64,000 bases of DNA, from the NCBI GenBank assembly GCA_025200525.1, contig CM045760.1:43171932-43235931 (forward strand), read 5' to 3'. The notes under the pieces are model-generated. The model ran no database searches and was not told the origin of the DNA. It was given only the letters and a program-made list of their open reading frames with translations. The stretch comes from Camellia lanceoleosa (Eukaryota > Streptophyta > Magnoliopsida > Ericales > Theaceae). The position numbers and the translations under genes were made by a program. This document shows, one piece after another, positions 58,998 to 64,000 of the stretch (the first letter of the stretch is position 1; each line of letters begins with the position of its first letter).

Positions 58998-59009
58998 TGG
59001 TATTAGAGC
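58998..59009 (+). other. Primer-binding site, initiator tRNA-Met type
   Basis: TGGTATTAGAGC directly follows the LTR and differs by one base from the usual TGGTATCAGAGC complement of plant initiator tRNA-Met. Confidence 0.9.
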
Positions 59010-59563
59010 ATCATCTTCCTCCTTGAAGATTCGTTTCTTTTTCTTTTTCTTTTTCTTTTTCTTGTTTCTTTCGTTCTTCCTTGTACACAGAAACAATCAG
59101 AAAAAAATAAAAAATAAAAAATAAAAATTCTTTATGGTCGAAATTTGATGGGTTTTCACCCTAGATTTTTATTTTAATTTTTTGATGAGTTTTTGAGTGT
59201 TTTTCCTATTTTTGTTGATTTTTGGAAAAACCGATTGATTTTTTGAAAGTTCCTGCTAGGGCTTGTTTTTGGCTGTTTTTTCCCTTCCTCCCTCTACCTT
59301 GGGAGCCGACTGGGATTGATCTAGGGTTGGGAGGACTGGTTTTGATGATTTGGCAAGCTTTCACTCTATTTTTGTCAATTTTCCTCGCCAAAGACGCTTT
59401 TCTCTCGGTTTATGGTTTTGGCCTCTCCAGCCCCTGTTTCGACTCTGTTTTTGTCTCTAGAGGTAACTTTTGTCCCTAAGTTGAGTTTGTGGATTGCCTC
59501 TGTTGGTTTTTGCTGTTTTTCGGCTGATATTTGTTTTTTCCTATTGTGGGCATTTAATCTTCA

Positions 59564-62500
59564 ATGGCTGAGGGTGAGACTAAGACTACGGATACAACTA
59601 GTGATGAGGGTGGCCTCCGTCGTGTTATGACTCTTACCGACAATCCCTCTCTTCAAATTAGTCCCGTTAAATTGGATGGTTCCAACTATTTGATTTGGTC
59701 CCGCTCTTGTGGTCTTGCTATTGCTGCCGCGGCTTTGGACTGGCTACATTACTGGTTCTCTTCCCCTACCGGATGGTGATGCCTCACTCCATACTCAATG
59801 GATTTCTGAAAATGCTCTTGTTATGACTTGGCTCATCAACTCTATGCAGCCCACTATTAGTCGGAGTTTCCTTTTATTAGATACTGCTCATAAGATTTGG
59901 ACAACTGCAGCCCAAATGTACTCCCAACAAGGTAATGATGCACAGACGTATGAGTTGAGGAAGAAGCTTCGGAGCTTAGATCAGAAAGATAGATCACTCG
60001 CAGTCTACTATGCTGAGTTGAGTAGTTTGTGGCAGGAACTAGATTATTACCAAAGCTTTCAGGCTGTTTGTTCTCGGGATGCCACGTTGTTTCAGCAAAC
60101 TGTTGAGAAAGAGCGTGTGTATGACTTCCTTGCTGGCTTGAACTTGGAGTATGATCAGATTCGCGTCCAGGTGTTGGGTCGTTCACCTTTTCCCACCCTA
60201 CGCGAGGCTTATGCCCTTGTCCAGCAAGAGGAGAGTCGCCGTAGTGCTATGGTGCATTCCTCTATTCAGGATCGTTCTGCTTTAGCTGTTGCTCCTCCTT
60301 CTCGGGCTCTTCGGCCTAGTCCGGTTCAGTCTAGAAGTCAGGGTACACTGGTTGATCGAGATCGCTTGAAGTGTGATTATTGTGGGAAAGACAGACATGA
60401 TCGAGAGCATTGTTGGAAACTGAATGGTCGGCCTACTCGGGGTCAAGGTCGTGGTAGTACAGCTCGACCCCAAGCACATGTGTTCGAGATTGCTGTGAGT
60501 CCTCCTTCTGAGCCCAGCACTCTTTCCCAGGATGAGTTACACACTCTCAGACGTTTGATGGCTCGACTTGACTCTCCTTCTACCACAGTTTCTTCTACTT
60601 CTGCTTCTTCTAATTTTGCCAACACAGGTATTCCTGCTAGTGCTCTTAGTACCTTATCATCGCCTTCTTGGATTATTGATTCCGGTGCCACTGATCACAT
60701 GACAGGTGCCTCTAGTCTTTTCTATTCTTATTCTCCTTGTTCCGGCCGAGACAAGGTTCGAGTGGCTGATGGCACTTTATCCTCTGTCTCTGGCAAGGGT
60801 TCAGTTCATTGTTCATCTTTGCTTTCTCTTTCCTCTGTGCTTCATGTTCCTACTTTTTCAACTAACCTGCTTTCTGTTAGTAGTCTTACTACTTCTCTAA
60901 ATTGCTCAGTGACATTTTTTCCTACTCATTGTGTCTTTCAGGACCTAGCTACGAGGAAAACGATTGGCAATGGTAGAGCACAAGGTGGGCTGTACTTTCT
61001 GGATGCCGTTTCTCCTGTCGTCCCATCTCAAGCTCTCAAGTGCACTATTGGCTCCTCTCTTTCTCTCCTTCATCAGTGGCATCGCCGTTTGGGTCATCCT
61101 TCCTTTAATGTTTTAGAGAAACTTTTTCCTTCTTTAGTTCGTGATTGTCCTAGGAGTATTTTTGGTTGTGATGCTTGTGAACTTGCAAAGCATAAACGTA
61201 CTTGTTACCCTTCAATTAATAAAAGAAGTACTTTTCCTTTTATGCTTATTCATACTGATGTGTGGGGCCCTTCCCCTGTGGTTTCTACCAGGTATCGCTG
61301 GTTTGTTACTTTTATTGATTGTTTTTCCCGTGTGACTTGGATTTACTTGCTTCGAACTAAGAGTGAAGTTTTTTCTTGTTTCCAAACTTTTCATAAAATG
61401 GTGACCAATCTTTTTAATGCTCAAATCAAAAATTTGCGTAGTGATAATGGGACTGAGTATGTTGATGGAGTTTTTCGGGCATACTTAGAGGAGCATGGCA
61501 TTCTTTATCAGACTAGTTGTGTTGGTACTCCTCAACAGAATGGGGTTGCCGAACGCAAGAATAGCCATCTTCTTGAAGTTGCTCGCTCTCTCTTGTTTAC
61601 CATGAATGTCCCTAAGTCATTTTGGGGTGATGCTGTTCTTACCGCTGCTTACCTTATCAACCGTATGCCTTCCAGTGTCCTCCAATTCCAGATTCCTCTT
61701 CAACTGCTTCCTGTCGCATATCCCACCTCTTCTCTTCCTCCTCGGTGTTTGGGTGTGTCTGTTGTTCATTTGCAACCTCGTACTTGTTGGAAGCTTGATC
61801 CTGACGTTGTGCGTTGTGCCTTTCTTGGCTATTCTGTTGCTCAAAAGGGTTACAAATGTTATGATCCTTACACTCGCAAAGTGTGTGTTAGTATGAATGT
61901 CACCTTCCATGAATCATGTCCTTCTTTCCTTCCTCCGCCATCTCTCCCGGGAGAGTAGTAGTGGTATGGATGAGATTGTGGATGAGGAGATGGCCTATCA
62001 ACACAAGTTGTCTTTTTTCCTTCCTAATCACGGACTATTATTTGTGGGGAGCCTAATAGTTCTCTTGATGTGGAGCGACATTAGTGGTCGCTTGGACAGT
62101 ATGATTTTAAGACTTATTCTCGGCGTCCGAAAGAGCAAGCATCCCTTGTGCCACCAAACCCATCATCATCCTCATGCCGCCTGTAATGCATCTCGCCTAT
62201 CCTCTACCTGTAGTTGAGAGTCCTGTTGTCAATGATTCGAGTCTTCCTATTGCTCTTAGAAAGGGGGTTAGGGCCTGTACTCAACACCCCATTTCTAAAT
62301 TTGTGTCATACGATTCATTGTCTTCTACATATCGTGCTTTTGTTTCGTCTTTGTCTTCGCATGTATTCCTGTGGTTGAATGAAGCTATCAATGATCCTAA
62401 GTGGAAAGTAGCTATGGTAGAAGAGATGCAAGCTCTAAGCAAGAATAACACTTGGGAGTTGGTTTCTCTTCCTAGTGGAAAGAAGCCTGTAGGGTGTAAA

Positions 62501-63893
62501 TGGGTGTTCACCATCAAGCAGAAAGCAGATGGAACAATTGAACGGTACAAAGCACGGTTAGTGGCCAAGGGATTTACTCAGACATATGGAATTGATTACC
62601 AAGAAACCTTTGCTCCTGTGGCAAAAATGAATTCCATTCGAGCTATTCTCTCATGTGTAGCTAATTTGGGATGGCCTTTACAGCAATTAGACGTGAAGAA
62701 TGCATTTCTCCATGGTGATTTGGAGGAGGAGGTATATATGGATATACCACCAGGATTCTCATCTCAGTCTACAGTTGGGAAAGTTTGTAGGTTGAAAAAG
62801 GCGTTATATGGTTTAAAACAATCTCCTCGAGCTTGGTTTGACAGATTCCTAAAGGCTATGTTGAGGTTTGGGTATAAGCAAAGCAATGCAGATCACACAA
62901 TGTTTGTCAAACGTCACGCAAATAAGGTAACTGTGCTTATAGTATATGTGGATGACATAGTTGTGACAGGTAATGATGAGGAAGAAGTGACACATCTTAA
63001 GATGTTGTTGGCCAAGGAATTTGAGATCAAAGACCTTGGTTCGTTGCGGTACTTTCTTGGGATTGAAGTTGCCAGATCTGACAAAGGCATCTTTCTTTCT
63101 CAGCGGAAGTATATTTTAGATCTTCTTGAGGAAACTGGCATGTTAGGCTGCCGACCTGCTGATTCTCCAATTGAGGCTAATCACCATCTTTGTAGTAGTG
63201 GTGGTGATCTTGTGGAGAAAGAAAGGTACCAGCGACTTGTTGGAAGACTTATATATTTATCCCACACTCGTCCAGATATTGCCTATGCGGTTGGGATAGT
63301 GAGTCAATTTATGCATGAGCCTCGTGCCCCTCATTTGGATCACGATGTATCGTATTTTGAGGTATCTTAAATCGCTTACGAAAAGGGATTTTATTTTCCA
63401 ATCATGGTCACTTGAGGTTGGAGGCATTCACAGATGCTGATTGGGCTGGTTCTATAGATGACAGGCGATCTACCTCCGGTTATTGTGCATTTGTGGGGGA
63501 AAATTTAGTGACATGGCGTAGTAAGAAACAAACAGTGGAGTCAGATCTAGTGCAGAGGCGAAATCTGAGGCTATGGCGCATGGTACATGTGAATTGATGT
63601 GGTTCCAGTCCTTGTTGAATGATATAGGGGTTGATAGTAGTGAACCATTGACACTGTACTCTGACAACAAAGCTGCCATTAGTATTGCTCACAATCCTGT
63701 TCAGCATGATAGAACAAAGCATATTGAGATCGACAGACATTTCATCAAGGAGAAATTGAATAAGGGTTTCCTATGTATGCCTTTTGTGAAGTCTACATAT
63801 CAATTGGCTGATGTCTTTACTAAGGGTCTTAGTAGTAAAGTTTTCCATCCTATTTGCTGCAAGTTGGGCATAAGAAATATCTTTGCACCAACT
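59564..63893 (+). pseudogene. Copia gag-pol, frameshifted
   Basis: Gag starts at 59564 (MAEGETKTTD), and its frame breaks near 59729-59735. It continues in the 59709-61958 frame with a zinc knuckle at 60372-60413 (CDYCGKDRHDREHC), protease DSGAT at 60678, the integrase HHCC region near 61071-61178, and catalytic D at 61257, D at 61443 and E at 61551, which gives D35E spacing. Frames break again near 61680-61740 and at the integrase-reverse transcriptase link (stop at 61956). Reverse transcriptase (62174-63370) is intact with YVDD at 62945-62956. A break near 63340-63350 and another near 63540-63575 disrupt RNase H, whose tail ends at 63893-63896 (LADVFTKGL). Gag-pol packages and copies the element RNA. 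The frame breaks make this copy non-autonomous unless they are sequencing errors. Confidence 0.9.
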
Positions 63894-63903
63894 TGAGGGG
63901 GAG
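63894..63903 (+). other. Polypurine tract
   Basis: TGAGGGGGAG stands immediately before the 3' LTR and would prime plus-strand synthesis. It fixes the LTR start at 63904. Confidence 0.85.
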
Positions 63904-64000
63904 TGTTAAGTATTATTGTATAAGGGTAGTTAAGGATAGTTATGTCTTTTGTTCCTTTAGTCTTTTATTATAAGTATAAGTATGTGTAACCCTAATATTT
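63904..64000 (+). repeat. 3' LTR of the young copia element (partial)
   Basis: The first 97 bp of the LTR are present; the window ends inside it. One difference from the 5' LTR was seen. Confidence 0.93.

Larger units (their letters stand above)
58841..64000 (+). mobile_element. Young Ty1/copia element (3' LTR cut by the window end)
   Basis: It has a short 157-bp 5' LTR, an initiator tRNA-Met primer site, gag-pol in copia order, a purine tract and the first 97 bp of the 3' LTR. Over those 97 bp the LTRs differ at one position (T/A at 58896 and 63959), so the insertion is recent. The coding region nevertheless has several frame breaks. The left flank is TAAAC (58836-58840); the right flank lies off the window. 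Confidence 0.93.

Noticed and set aside
1..64000. CRISPR array, operon or bacterial system
   Set aside because: No spaced identical repeats or prokaryotic gene organisation are present; the window is plant nuclear DNA.

Overview
The window is nuclear DNA of a flowering plant, most likely a eudicot. It is A+T-rich and full of microsatellites, MITEs, LTR retrotransposons and a plant-type LINE. I find one intact host gene, an SBP-box transcription factor of the SPL8 type on the minus strand at 15707-18542. It has three exons of 617, 158 and 155 nt with clean splice sites and encodes 309 residues. Almost everything else with a recognisable identity is transposon-derived.

Layout. 1-3537: the 5' part of a minus-strand Ty3/gypsy element (decayed gag, initiator-Met primer site, 2.3-kb LTR). 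3538-10194: transposon debris, including a probable LTR fragment, a CACTA-like terminus and a possible copia 3' end. 10195-14899: a PIF/Harbinger MITE, a possible LTR fragment, a long-TIR MULE MITE and a smaller TIR MITE. 15707-18542: SPL8, with a Tourist MITE in intron 2. 18704-26534: SPL8 upstream region, then foldback, Tourist, MULE and hAT elements. 26535-29560: a dead RTE-like LINE. 29967-34885: MITEs, several nested or back-to-back. 35304-41027: a complete but dead Ty1/copia element with a 5-bp target duplication. 41228-45648: a hAT element, a small MITE and a long-TIR element. 45815-53900: two copies of a dispersed repeat flanking a 3-kb MULE-like element; nested in that element is a Pack-MULE-like element carrying a piece of the glycosyltransferase gene ALG11. 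The second repeat copy holds a gypsy solo LTR. 53956-55312: a copia 3' remnant. 56047-57390: more MITEs. 58841-64000: a young Ty1/copia element whose 3' LTR runs off the window.

Many element boundaries rest on target-site duplications (TSDs) that I could read directly: 3 bp for Tourist/PIF, 5 bp for LTR elements, 8 bp for hAT, 9 bp for MULE. The observations most worth following are (i) a 15-nt perfect complement between the expected primer-binding site of the copia element at 35304 and a segment of its own LTR, which suggests self-priming or a leader hairpin, (ii) the ALG11 fragment captured in a nested TIR element, (iii) near-identical LTRs around a frameshifted copia at 58841, and (iv) Tourist MITEs inserted back to back on a shared TTA/TAA.

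No tRNA or rRNA gene and no CRISPR array was seen. Element ends, family assignments and hand-counted divergences were made by eye and are marked accordingly.
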